Source: CANKJK01 sp040081715
GTDB lineage: Bacteria; Acidobacteriota; Vicinamibacteria; Vicinamibacterales; UBA2999
Length of the DNA stretch: 64,000 bases
Assembly: GCA_040081715.1 (NCBI GenBank)
Contig: JBEBFY010000010.1
Coordinates: 78,272-142,271 of the forward strand
Direction: 5' to 3'
Within the stretch, counting starts at the first letter, position 1. Every line of letters begins with the position of its first letter. Below, piece by piece: positions 32,207 through 40,908 of the stretch. The translations under genes and the position numbers were made by a program. The notes beneath the pieces are model-generated. The model had not been told where the DNA came from and did not search any database. It worked only from the letters and a program-made list of their open reading frames with translations.

Positions 32207-33166
32207 ATGAGTGAAGGTGTGCAGAAGCGTCAGTCAGGTCGTCCGGTTGTCATCGCTGCGCTGGCCGTGCTGCTGTGGGGTGGCATGCAGCTCACGTCCA
32301 TCGCGCACAAGCCCCCCCTGCATCTCAACCCCGTGGTCGACAAGCTGGCGCAGGGCAAGCACGTCATCGGCGTCAGCACGTCGGATTTGTCGTTTGAGAA
32401 CGCGCGGGAACTGTCGCGCGCGGATATCGACTTCGTGCGGCTCGAGATGGAGCACGGTCCGATGGACGTGGCCGCTGCCCGGGCGTTTCTGATCGGGATG
32501 ATCGACAGGGCCGCAACGGTGAAGAAGGGCAACGCCCAACCGAATGTCGCGCCCTTCGTCCGGATTGCGCCCTATGGCCGCGAGTCGTCCGCCTGGGCGG
32601 TCAAGCAGTTGCTGGACATCGGAATGATGGGGATTAAGTTTCCCGCCATCGACAACCGCGAGCAGGCGCTGGCCGTTGTCCGTTCCATGCGCTACCCGGC
32701 GCTCAAAACATCGGCGATCCGGGAGCCGGTGGGCATACGGGGGTGCTGCTCGGGGAGCGCGACCTGGTTCTGGGGCGTGCCCGACTATGACGAGCACGCC
32801 GATCTCTGGCCGCTTAACCCGGCCGGCGATCTGCTGGCCATTCTTCTGATCGAGACCGGGGAGGGCCTGAAGAACATCGACGACATAGCCTCCGTCCCAG
32901 GGGTCGGCGTCATCTTCGCCGGTGTGCTCGGCGACATGCCCAAGTCCCTCGGGGTCACACCGGACGCACCCGAGATGAAGGGCGCCGCAGAGACCATCCT
33001 CAAGGCCTGCCAGAAGCACAAGGTGGTCTGTGGATATCCGGTGAATGCCGGGAACATCCAGCAGGCCATCAAGGACGGCTGGCGCTACATCGATGCGGGC
33101 GGCGCCAGTGGCGGGTTGACGGCCGCGTCCGGGGCGGCAGTGCGGGCGGGTCGATCGGTGAAGTAG
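32207..33166 (+). CDS. Exported HpcH/HpaI-like aldolase 2
   Basis: A 319-residue protein with a signal segment (VVIAALAVLLWGGMQLTSIA) and an HpcH/HpaI aldolase-like domain. The loop DFVRLEMEHGPMD keeps the catalytic His and the flanking Glu, and an Arg is kept in APFVRIAPYG. A metal-binding Glu is in LLIETGEGLK, whereas the GPADL-type Asp loop has changed (FAGVLGDMP). The family makes and cleaves 2-keto-3-deoxy or 4-hydroxy-2-oxo acids, including a step of homoprotocatechuate breakdown. ATG 32,207 has an AGGAG six bases upstream; ATG 32,186 is the alternative. Its paralogue at 29,287 has lost the His. Confidence 0.85.
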   Translation: MSEGVQKRQSGRPVVIAALAVLLWGGMQLTSIAHKPPLHLNPVVDKLAQGKHVIGVSTSDLSFENARELSRADIDFVRLEMEHGPMDVAAARAFLIGMIDRAATVKKGNAQPNVAPFVRIAPYGRESSAWAVKQLLDIGMMGIKFPAIDNREQALAVVRSMRYPALKTSAIREPVGIRGCCSGSATWFWGVPDYDEHADLWPLNPAGDLLAILLIETGEGLKNIDDIASVPGVGVIFAGVLGDMPKSLGVTPDAPEMKGAAETILKACQKHKVVCGYPVNAGNIQQAIKDGWRYIDAGGASGGLTAASGAAVRAGRSVK

Positions 33167-33267
33167 GACGTAACGGAATTCAGGTAGCGACGGGCACCAA
33201 TCGTCTCAAGCGTGATACACAGGTCCACCGAACGCGCGGCCAGGCCGCGTCGGGGAGAGGTGTGTTG

Positions 33268-34299
33268 ATGCGCGTGAAAGTGCCCAGATTTCGAGCCAGA
33301 CACCTGTTCGCCGCGGCGTGTGTGGCAGTCGCGGCTTTGGCACTGCAGGGGCTGGTGGCGGCGCAGGGTGGCGAGCTGGCCACCGCGCGCGTGAGCCACA
33401 TCGGCGTGGTCGTCCCGGACATCGACAAGGCCGTGAAGGAATACGTTCGCGTGATGGGCTTCGCGACGCCCAAGGTCAACACTTACCCGCTCCCACTGCC
33501 CGATGGCGGCAAGACGGCCATCAAGGTGGCTGTGCTCCACATGCCGAACTTCTTCCTGGAGCTGAACCAACCCGTCGACAAAGTAGGGCCTTTTCACGAC
33601 CACTTGCAGGCGCAAGGCATCAGCATCATGCACCTCGGGCTTGCGCTGCCGGGGACGGGTAGTGTGGACGCCGTCCGCGCGGACCTCGAGAAGAAGGGCG
33701 GACGGTGGACGCTCGGCTCCAAGGGAGGGAACTCTGCGTACCTCGACTTCAACAAGACGCTCGGCACGTCGTATGAGGTAGTCCGTGGCGCGGGTCCGGC
33801 TGGCGAGCCGCCACCGTCAGTGCCACCAGGTGACGCACTGCCTCCGTTGGCAGCACTGAATGTCGGGCACGTCGGTTTCGCCGCGGCGGACACGACGGCG
33901 CTCACCGAGGCATACGGCAGGACGTTCGGCGTCGCCGCACCCAAGGTGATGGAATACAAGGACGCGCAGTACCCGCCGAACAACATCTGGAGCCCCACCG
34001 CGTTCCTGCGCCTCGCCTTCTGGAGCCAGGGAGGAACGGGGTTGGAAGCCATCCAGTCCGTCGGCGGCCCCACGCCGTGGTCGGAGGACGTCGTGAAGCA
34101 CAAGGGTTCGATTGCGCAGCACCTCGCCATCAACGTCGGCAACCGGATGGACGAGATCATCAAGGACCTGACGGCCAAGGGCGGCAAGTGGACCAACGGG
34201 AAGCCCGGTGGGGCCTACGCCTACCTGGACTTCAGCAGCACGCTCGGCCTCATCTTCGAGCTCAACGGCACATCCAGGTCAGCGCTGCCGGCCAAGTAG
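33268..34299 (+). CDS. Exported VOC-family protein 3, two VOC domains
   Basis: A 343-residue protein with a signal peptide (FAAACVAVAALALQGLVAAQ) and two tandem VOC domains. Domain 1 has His (RVSHIGVVV), Glu (FFLELNQP) and His (IMHLGLALP). Domain 2 (residues 210-340) has His (LNVGHVGFAA), His in IAQHLAINVG and Glu (LIFELNGT). It resembles two fused copies of the single-domain neighbours. It lies between aldolase-like 2 and the TonB receptor, on the same strand. Confidence 0.88.
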   Translation: MRVKVPRFRARHLFAAACVAVAALALQGLVAAQGGELATARVSHIGVVVPDIDKAVKEYVRVMGFATPKVNTYPLPLPDGGKTAIKVAVLHMPNFFLELNQPVDKVGPFHDHLQAQGISIMHLGLALPGTGSVDAVRADLEKKGGRWTLGSKGGNSAYLDFNKTLGTSYEVVRGAGPAGEPPPSVPPGDALPPLAALNVGHVGFAAADTTALTEAYGRTFGVAAPKVMEYKDAQYPPNNIWSPTAFLRLAFWSQGGTGLEAIQSVGGPTPWSEDVVKHKGSIAQHLAINVGNRMDEIIKDLTAKGGKWTNGKPGGAYAYLDFSSTLGLIFELNGTSRSALPAK

Positions 34300-34435
34300 G
34301 CCGCGGCCACTACCAACGCAGGGCTCCTGCCGGGCTGGCCGGGCAGGGCCTGCAAGCACGTGCACGTCTCGTCGTACCACGTTTGATTGTCGGCAGGATC
34401 GGGTGATTGGGACTCGCGAACAAAGGGAGACTGGA

Positions 34436-37400
34436 ATGAGACTGAGCAGGTGTCTGGCGGGAGTGACAGGGGCGCTCTGTGCGCTGCTGATCGCCTCCGT
34501 GGCGAGCGCGCAGGGAGGCGCAGGCGCGATCGCCGGCAACGTGAAGGACACGACGGGCGGCGCGCTGCCGGGCGTGACCATCGAGGTGGCCAGCCCGGCC
34601 CTGATCGAGAAGGTCCGGACGGCGGTGACCGACGGTGGCGGCAACTACAAGATCACCGAGCTCCGTCCCGGCACCTACAGCGTCACCTTCTCTCTGGGCG
34701 GCTTCAGCACCTACAAGCGTGAGGGCATCGAACTCAGCGCCGGCTTCACCGCCCCCGTGAGTGCCGAACTGAAAGTCGGATCGATGGAGGAGACGATCAC
34801 GGTGACCGGCGCGGCGCCGGTGGTCGACGTCCAGAGCGTGCGCACCCAGTCGGTGCTGAAGAATGAAACACTCGATGCGCTGCCATCCGGCCAGCGCGAC
34901 GTCGCACAGCTCGCGTCGTTGACACTCGGTGCGATGCCGTCGAGCGGCGGCCGCAATGATGTGGGCGGCGACCGTGGCGAGCGGAGCACCGGCATTTCGC
35001 TGCACGGGAGCCGCGGCGACGACAGCCGGCTGAACTACGACGGCATGAACACGAACGTGTTCTTCGGCGGCGCCGGTGGCCAGCAGCGCACCTACAAGTT
35101 CAATACCGTCATGGTCGCCGAGCAGGTGGTCGACACCGGCGGCAACACGTCGGAGACCGAGACCGGTGGCGCCAACGTCAATATGGTGCCCAAGGAAGGT
35201 GGGAACAAGTTCAGCCTGTCCGGCACGGCGAACTTCACGAACACCGATCTCGCGTCTGGTAAGGTGCCCGATTCCCTGATCGCGCGTGGCAGCGCGCCCG
35301 ACCAGAACAGCATGCGGAAGGTGTGGGACTACGGTGTGGGCATCGGCGGGCCCATCGTGCAGGACAAGGTCTGGTTCTATGAAGGCAACCGGTGGTGGGG
35401 CAGCCAGAGCTTCGTCGCAAACAACTACTTCAATAAGTCGAAGCTGTTCTACCGCTATGAGCCCGATCTGAGCCGTCCGGCCTATACCAACGTGTACCAG
35501 AAGGACTTCGGCGGCCGTCTGACATGGCAGCTCACGTCGAAGCAGAAGCTCTCTGTCGAGCAGCACTACCAGGACGCCTGCGCGTGCTGGGAGTCGCTGA
35601 CGGCCGCGACCGCTCCTGATGGGTCGACCGCGTTCCTCTACAAGCCGCACTATCTGTCGCAGGGCACGTGGACCTACCCGGCCACCAATAAGCTCCTCTT
35701 TCAGGCCGGGGCCTCGCTCCTGCGTGCCCAGGTGCAGTTCTTGAGCGTCGGCGGTGACGAGAGCGTCGCGGGCCGCATTCGAATCTCCGACACCAACTAT
35801 CCGGGTATCGGCGCCTATGCGTGGGGTGGTATTGGCACCAGCGTGCAGACCGACAACGGCGACGCGCAGCGGCAGGACAACTTCAACTACCGGTTCGCGA
35901 CCTCGTACATCACCGGCACGCACGCGGTGAAGCTTGGCTACCAGGGCCTGCGCGGCACGTTCAATACGCGTGGCAACTCTCCCTCGAACAGCGTGATCCT
36001 GGCGTTCAACGGCGGCGTGCCGAACAGCCTCACGCAGTACGCGGATCCGTTCAAGATGAACGGCCGCGTGCAGTCGCAGGCCCTCTATCTCTCAGACCAG
36101 TGGACCCTCAAGCGCCTCACACTGACCGCGGGCGTCCGCTACGACCATTTCAACGTCGGCACGCTGCCGATTGACATTCCGGCGGGCCGGTTCATCGGCG
36201 CGCGGAGCTATCCGGCGCGTCAGGACATCCCGAACTACAGCGACATCACGCCCCGTGTCGGCGCCGCCTTCGACGTCTTTGGCAACGGTAGGACGGCGAT
36301 CCGTGGCTCGTGGGGTCGCTACCTGGTGGGCCTCGGCGGCGGCGCGCTGACGAACCTGGCGCCGTCCAACGGCATCGTGGCCTCCACGACCCGCCCGTGG
36401 AACGACTCGGCTGGCGTGGCGACGGCCGGTACCGGTGTCGTCGGCAACGGCAACTTCGTGCCGGACTGCGACCTGTCCAACTTCGCCGCCAACGGTGAGT
36501 GTGGTCCGATCGCCAGCGCTGGGTTTGGCCAGTCCACCACGACGATCCAGTGGGATGACAAGGCGCGCCAGGGCTGGGGCGTCCGTGAGTTCAGCTATCA
36601 GTGGAACGTCTCGGTGCAGCACGAACTGCTGCCGGGCTTTGGTGTGCAGGGCGGCTTCTACCGCACCGACTTCCGGAATACGCAGGTCCAGGTCAACACC
36701 GCACTGAGCGCGTCGTCGTTCGACACCTTCTGCCTGGCCGCACCAACCGACGCGCGGCTTGGCGATGTGAGCGGCGGGCAGGTCTGCGGCCTCACGAATG
36801 GCACGTTTGCCGCGAAGGCGCTCGTCGCCAACAACGTGTGGTACCGGGTCGAGGATGCGCCGGTCGCTGGCCTCACCGGCCGTCGTAGTGAGATCTATAA
36901 CGGTGGCGATGTCTCGCTCAACTGGCGCTTCAAGGGGGCGGGCCTGGTGTCTGGCGGCCTGTCGGTGGGCAAGCAGGTGACCGACACGTGCTTTGCGAAC
37001 AGCTTCCCGCAGGTCACCGGCACGATCTCGGCCGGTGGTCTGACGACCCTGGGGCTGCGGGACAACAACTACTGCACGAACGCCGCGCAGCCGCTCTGGA
37101 GCGCCGTGGGCTCACAGGTGAAGCTCCAGGTTGTGTACCCGCTGCCGGGGCAGTACTTTCTGGCGGCCACCTACAAGCACCTGCCGGGAGCGGCGCTCAC
37201 CGGAACGGTGACCTATGCCAACGCCGCGATCGCGCCAACGCTGGGCCGCAACCTCCAGGCGTGCACCGCGGCGACGGGTGCGTGCACGCAGACCGTCAGC
37301 CAGAATATCGTCCGGCCCGGAACGCTGTATGACGACCGTCTGAACCAGATCGACTTGCGTGGCACACGTCGGTTCACGTTCGGCCGTGTCCGGATTCAGG

Positions 37401-37570
37401 GCATTGCGGAGCTCTACAACATCCTGAACTCGCGTCCCGCGCAGTCGGTGACGGCCACCTGGGGCAATGTCACGGCGCCGGGTGTGGCGACTCCCGGCAC
37501 GACGTACCTCCGGCCGTCGTTGCTGCTCGGTGGACGGCTGTTCAAGTTCGGCACCCAGATCGACTGGTAG
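34436..37570 (+). CDS. TonB-dependent outer-membrane receptor with carboxypeptidase-like N-terminal domain
   Basis: A 1044-residue receptor. After the signal peptide (RCLAGVTGALCALLIASVAS) comes a CarboxypepD_reg-like domain (residues 24-110: GAIAGNVKDTTGGALPGVTI) and a plug domain (about 115-280, with ETITVTGAAPVVDVQSVRTQ). A large beta barrel follows, ending LLLGGRLFKFGTQIDW, whose terminal aromatic residue is needed for BamA insertion. This is the common architecture of oligomer or glycan receptors in Acidobacteriota. Next to exported VOC, aldolase-like and lactonase genes it may import the same compound. The start at 34,436 is supported by GGGAGA; the longer frame overlaps the previous gene. 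Confidence 0.95.
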   Translation: MRLSRCLAGVTGALCALLIASVASAQGGAGAIAGNVKDTTGGALPGVTIEVASPALIEKVRTAVTDGGGNYKITELRPGTYSVTFSLGGFSTYKREGIELSAGFTAPVSAELKVGSMEETITVTGAAPVVDVQSVRTQSVLKNETLDALPSGQRDVAQLASLTLGAMPSSGGRNDVGGDRGERSTGISLHGSRGDDSRLNYDGMNTNVFFGGAGGQQRTYKFNTVMVAEQVVDTGGNTSETETGGANVNMVPKEGGNKFSLSGTANFTNTDLASGKVPDSLIARGSAPDQNSMRKVWDYGVGIGGPIVQDKVWFYEGNRWWGSQSFVANNYFNKSKLFYRYEPDLSRPAYTNVYQKDFGGRLTWQLTSKQKLSVEQHYQDACACWESLTAATAPDGSTAFLYKPHYLSQGTWTYPATNKLLFQAGASLLRAQVQFLSVGGDESVAGRIRISDTNYPGIGAYAWGGIGTSVQTDNGDAQRQDNFNYRFATSYITGTHAVKLGYQGLRGTFNTRGNSPSNSVILAFNGGVPNSLTQYADPFKMNGRVQSQALYLSDQWTLKRLTLTAGVRYDHFNVGTLPIDIPAGRFIGARSYPARQDIPNYSDITPRVGAAFDVFGNGRTAIRGSWGRYLVGLGGGALTNLAPSNGIVASTTRPWNDSAGVATAGTGVVGNGNFVPDCDLSNFAANGECGPIASAGFGQSTTTIQWDDKARQGWGVREFSYQWNVSVQHELLPGFGVQGGFYRTDFRNTQVQVNTALSASSFDTFCLAAPTDARLGDVSGGQVCGLTNGTFAAKALVANNVWYRVEDAPVAGLTGRRSEIYNGGDVSLNWRFKGAGLVSGGLSVGKQVTDTCFANSFPQVTGTISAGGLTTLGLRDNNYCTNAAQPLWSAVGSQVKLQVVYPLPGQYFLAATYKHLPGAALTGTVTYANAAIAPTLGRNLQACTAATGACTQTVSQNIVRPGTLYDDRLNQIDLRGTRRFTFGRVRIQGIAELYNILNSRPAQSVTATWGNVTAPGVATPGTTYLRPSLLLGGRLFKFGTQIDW

Positions 37571-37581
37571 CGTGATCCATA

Positions 37582-37618
37582 GGCCGGAGCCGTGAGCTGT
37601 CAGCTCACGGTTCCGGCC
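37582..37618 (+). terminator. Strong hairpin after the TonB receptor gene
   Basis: An 18-bp stem with one wobble pair (37,582-37,599 with 37,601-37,618; GGCCGGA...GAGCTG / CAGCTC...TCCGGCC) begins 11 bases after the stop codon. It is followed by CTCCC rather than a T-run. It probably ends the transcript or protects its 3' end. Confidence 0.65.
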
Positions 37619-37757
37619 CTCCCGCCCTGGCCGTGGTATTCGCCCTGGCCCCTCCTCTCCGATCTCCCCGCCCTGACCTGAGCGCGCTGCGACAACGAGC
37701 GACATCTGGTGGCCGTGCCCGCATCCTGCGGAGGGAGAGGACCGGCGTACACTCCCA

Positions 37758-38009
37758 ATGATGTTCACGGAATGGCTGGGCTATATGGCGGCAACCCTGA
37801 CGACGGCCGCCTTCCTGCCCCAGGTGCTCCACACGTGGCGCACCCGCTCCACCCGCGATCTGTCGGTGGCGTGGCTGGCGACGTTCTCGGTCGGGTTGGT
37901 CTGCTGGCTGGTCTATGGCGTGATGACCCGTTCGCGGCCCGTGGTCGTCGGCAATAGCGTGACGCTGGGGCTGACAGCGACGCTGGCCCTGTTCAAGTGG
38001 AGATATTGA
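37758..38009 (+). CDS. SemiSWEET sugar transporter
   Basis: An 83-residue membrane protein with three helices and the PQ-loop motif FLPQ (Pro21, Gln22) in GYMAATLTTAAFLPQVLHTW, then SVAWLATFSVGLVCWLVYGV and SVTLGLTATLALFKW. SemiSWEETs work as dimers that let mono- or disaccharides pass. The length is exactly that of the family. Its TGA overlaps the ATG of the following DUF5916 gene by one base (TGATG), so translation may be coupled. Confidence 0.9.
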   Translation: MMFTEWLGYMAATLTTAAFLPQVLHTWRTRSTRDLSVAWLATFSVGLVCWLVYGVMTRSRPVVVGNSVTLGLTATLALFKWRY

Positions 38010-40282
38010 TGCGCGTGTCTGGCGGTGTCCGGCTGATCGTTCTTGCAGCGCTCCTGGCAGGGGCTCCCGCGCTGGCGCAGACGCCCCCCTCGTCGCCGGT
38101 GGTGCCGGTGGCACCAGAGGTCGTGGTGCGCGACGCCACCGGCCGGGCGGCGGTCCGGGCGGTGCGGCTGAACACGCCGCTCAAGGTTGACGGGAAGCTG
38201 GACGACGAGGTCTATGCGCAGGTCAAGTCCATCGGTGGCTTCACCCAGATTGAGCCGAAGCCCGGCGCCCCGGCCAGCCAGCCCGTCGAAGTCTGGCTGC
38301 TCTACGACCGCGCGAACTTCTATGTGTCGGTGAAGGTGCATGAGGATCACCTCGAACGGATGGTCGCCAATGAAATGCGCCGCGACGCGTCGATCAACCT
38401 GGCGCAGAACGAGCTGGTGACCGTCGCGATCGATACGTTTCACGACCGCCGCAGTTCGTTCTCCTTCTGCATCAACCCGATCGGCGGGCGCTGCGACGGC
38501 CAGTCCAGCAACGAGGGGCAGTACAACGGCGACTGGAACGGCGTCTGGAAGGTGGAGACGGGCCGGTGGGACGGCGGCTGGACGATCGAGATGGCCCTCC
38601 CGTTCCGCACGCTGCGCTATCCGGCCAAACCCGTGCAGGACTGGGGCATCCAGATTCTTCGGATCAACCGGTGGAAGAACGAGGTCGTCTTCATGACGCC
38701 CAGTGACCCCTCGCGCGGGTCCGCTGGCTTCATGCTCGCCTCGAAGTTCGCCGATGTGGTCGGCCTCGAAGCGCCGCCTCCGGGCCGCAACATTGAGGTG
38801 AAGCCTTACACGATCGGCAGCCTGACGACGGATCGCCTGTCACGGCCCGCCAAGTCGAATGCGACGGATGGGAACGTCGGACTTGACGTGAAGTACGCCG
38901 TCAAGCAGAGCATCGCGGCGGACTTCACCTGGAACACCGACTTCGCGCAGGTGGAGGCCGACGAGCAGCAGGTCAACCTCACGCGGTTCAACCTCTTTTT
39001 CCCGGAGAAGCGCGAATTCTTTCTGGAAAACCAGGGCGTGTTCGCCTTCGGCGGCACGATGTCGGGCACCGGGGGCGCGGCCGGTGACGCACCGATCCTC
39101 TTCTACAGCCGCAGCATCGGCCTGAACGGAGCGCAGCAAGTGCCCTTGCAGGTGGGCGGCCGACTCACCGGGCGGGAGGGGCGCTACAGCTTCGGCGGCC
39201 TGAACATTCAGTCGAAGGAGGTCGAGGCCACGCGGACGCCGTCGACCAACTTCTCGGTGATGCGTGCAAAACGCGACATCCTCAACCGCAGTTCCATCGG
39301 TGTGCTGGCGACCAACAGGTCGGTGTCGAGAACGGGGGAGGGCCGTAACACCGTTCTCGGGGCTGACGCGACGTTCGCCTTCTACACGAACCTTGCGATC
39401 AATACCTACTGGGCGAAGAGTATGTCGGAGTCCCTGACGACGCGAGGGGTGACGGGCGACGACCAGAGCTACCGCGGGCAGCTCGACTACAACGCGGACC
39501 GCTACGGTCTGCAGGCCGAGTACGCCACCGTCGGCGCGAACTTCAACCCCGAGATGGGCTTCACCCGCCGCATCGACATGCGGAAGACCTACGTGCAGGG
39601 CCGCTTCAGCCCGCGCCCGAAGGTCCGGGGCGCCGTGCGGAAGTACTACGTCATCGGCAGCGGCAACTACATCCAGAACGGTGCGGGCCGGAAGGACTTC
39701 CTCGTCGGGGCCGGCGAGTTCAGCGTCGAAATGCAGAACAGCGACAAGTACACCGTCGGGTACGACCGGACCTACGAGTTCATTCCGCGGCCGTTCACCA
39801 TCGCGCCCGGCGTCATCGTGCCGGTCGGCGGCTACGACTACGGCATCCTGAAGGCGACCGCCGGGTTCGGCCAGCACCGGAAGCTGTCCGCCTCCATCGG
39901 CCTCGAGCGCGGCAGTTTCTACGGTGGCACGCGGACGACGGTCAGTGTCTCTCGGGGCCGGCTGCAGATCTCGCCACGGCTGGCTGTGGAGCCCACGGCG
40001 TCGTTCAACAACGTGGACCTCCCCGGAGGCTCCTTCAACACGAACCTGATCGGCTCGCGCGTGAACCTGGCGATTACGCCGAAGGCGTTCGTGAGTGCCC
40101 TGGTGCAGTACAACTCGACGGCAGCGAGCCTGGCCAGCAACGTCCGGTTCCGGTGGGAGTACCTGCCGGGCAGTGAGATGTTCGTGGTCTACAACGACCA
40201 GCGCGACAGCCGCGTGACGGGCTTCCCGGACCTCCAGAACCGGTCGTTCGTCGTCAAGATCAACCGCCTGTTCCGATTCTGA
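38009..40282 (+). CDS. DUF5916 outer-membrane protein with CBM9-like domain
   Basis: A 757-residue exported protein. The signal peptide (GGVRLIVLAALLAGAPALAQ) is followed by a carbohydrate-binding-module-9-like fold (residues 45-240: LKVDGKLDDEVYAQVKSIGG, then RWDGGWTIEMALPFRTLRYP). Then comes a DUF5916 beta barrel (DFTWNTDFAQVEADEQQVNL, LFFPEKREFFLENQG and many alternating strands to the C-terminal Phe). DUF5916 proteins sit in the outer membrane of Acidobacteriota, Bacteroidota and related groups and may handle carbohydrates. Placement after SemiSWEET fits sugar uptake, an inference. Confidence 0.92.
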   Translation: MRVSGGVRLIVLAALLAGAPALAQTPPSSPVVPVAPEVVVRDATGRAAVRAVRLNTPLKVDGKLDDEVYAQVKSIGGFTQIEPKPGAPASQPVEVWLLYDRANFYVSVKVHEDHLERMVANEMRRDASINLAQNELVTVAIDTFHDRRSSFSFCINPIGGRCDGQSSNEGQYNGDWNGVWKVETGRWDGGWTIEMALPFRTLRYPAKPVQDWGIQILRINRWKNEVVFMTPSDPSRGSAGFMLASKFADVVGLEAPPPGRNIEVKPYTIGSLTTDRLSRPAKSNATDGNVGLDVKYAVKQSIAADFTWNTDFAQVEADEQQVNLTRFNLFFPEKREFFLENQGVFAFGGTMSGTGGAAGDAPILFYSRSIGLNGAQQVPLQVGGRLTGREGRYSFGGLNIQSKEVEATRTPSTNFSVMRAKRDILNRSSIGVLATNRSVSRTGEGRNTVLGADATFAFYTNLAINTYWAKSMSESLTTRGVTGDDQSYRGQLDYNADRYGLQAEYATVGANFNPEMGFTRRIDMRKTYVQGRFSPRPKVRGAVRKYYVIGSGNYIQNGAGRKDFLVGAGEFSVEMQNSDKYTVGYDRTYEFIPRPFTIAPGVIVPVGGYDYGILKATAGFGQHRKLSASIGLERGSFYGGTRTTVSVSRGRLQISPRLAVEPTASFNNVDLPGGSFNTNLIGSRVNLAITPKAFVSALVQYNSTAASLASNVRFRWEYLPGSEMFVVYNDQRDSRVTGFPDLQNRSFVVKINRLFRF

Positions 40283-40312
40283 AGCGGGGCGGCACCGCAG
40301 GGCCTTCTCTTC

Positions 40313-40318
40313 TATAAT
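40313..40318 (+). promoter_or_regulatory. Possible -10 box of the oxidoreductase operon
   Basis: A perfect TATAAT lies 62 bases before the ATG of the iron-sulphur subunit gene, in the only intergenic space available. No good -35 box is seen 16-18 bases upstream, so an activator or another sigma factor may be used. Confidence 0.35.
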
Positions 40319-40379
40319 TCCAGCCGCACGTCCCCGTCGACTGAGGCAGGACGTGTCCCTGAGCGCAAGGAGACAGGCA

Positions 40380-40898
40380 ATGCCGACATTCAATCTGACC
40401 GTGAACGGCGTGAAGAAGGCGGTGAACGTCGCCGCCGATACGCCGCTGCTGTATGTGCTCCGCAATAACCTTGAGTTGAGCGGCGTCCGCCTGGGCTGCG
40501 GCGTGTCGCAGTGCGGGGCGTGTTCGGTGCTTGCCGACGGCAAGGAGATCCGGTCCTGCGTGACGCAGATCTCCCGCGTCGGGGACAAGAAGATTCACAC
40601 GATTGAGGGACTGCCTGGACTGTGGGCCGCGAAGAAGGGCCTGCCGGCCGACAAGGCGGCCTCGACGCTCCATCCCGTACAGCAGGCCTGGATCGACGTG
40701 CAGGTGCCGCAGTGCGGCTACTGCCAGAGCGGGATGATGATTACCGCGGCCGACCTGCTGACCCGCGTGCCGGAGCCCACGGTCGCCCAGATCAAGGACG
40801 CCTACACCGGCGGCCCTTCGCCGCACCTGTGCCGCTGCGGCACCTACTCGGCCATCATCGACGCCGTCCAGATCGCCGCCAGGGCGATGAAGGCATAG
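40380..40898 (+). CDS. 2Fe-2S subunit of an IorA-type molybdenum hydroxylase
   Basis: A 172-residue iron-sulphur protein. The first cluster is bound by CGVSQCGACSVL and the later Cys of EIRSC, the second by CGYCQSGM and CRCGTY. This is the arrangement of isoquinoline 1-oxidoreductase alpha subunits and the small subunits of aldehyde oxidoreductases. It passes electrons from the molybdopterin subunit (next gene, 11 bases downstream) to an acceptor. ATG 40,380 has an AAGGAG site. No FAD subunit is present, as usual for the IorAB type. Confidence 0.95.
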   Translation: MPTFNLTVNGVKKAVNVAADTPLLYVLRNNLELSGVRLGCGVSQCGACSVLADGKEIRSCVTQISRVGDKKIHTIEGLPGLWAAKKGLPADKAASTLHPVQQAWIDVQVPQCGYCQSGMMITAADLLTRVPEPTVAQIKDAYTGGPSPHLCRCGTYSAIIDAVQIAARAMKA

Positions 40899-40908
40899 AG
40901 GAACGATC

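Noticed and set aside
34310..40588. Long minus-strand open frames (537 and 582 codons) opposite the TonB receptor and DUF5916 genes
   Set aside because: They are Arg/Ala/Gly/His-rich in the way antisense frames of GC-rich genes are, with no domains, while the plus-strand products are clear family members.
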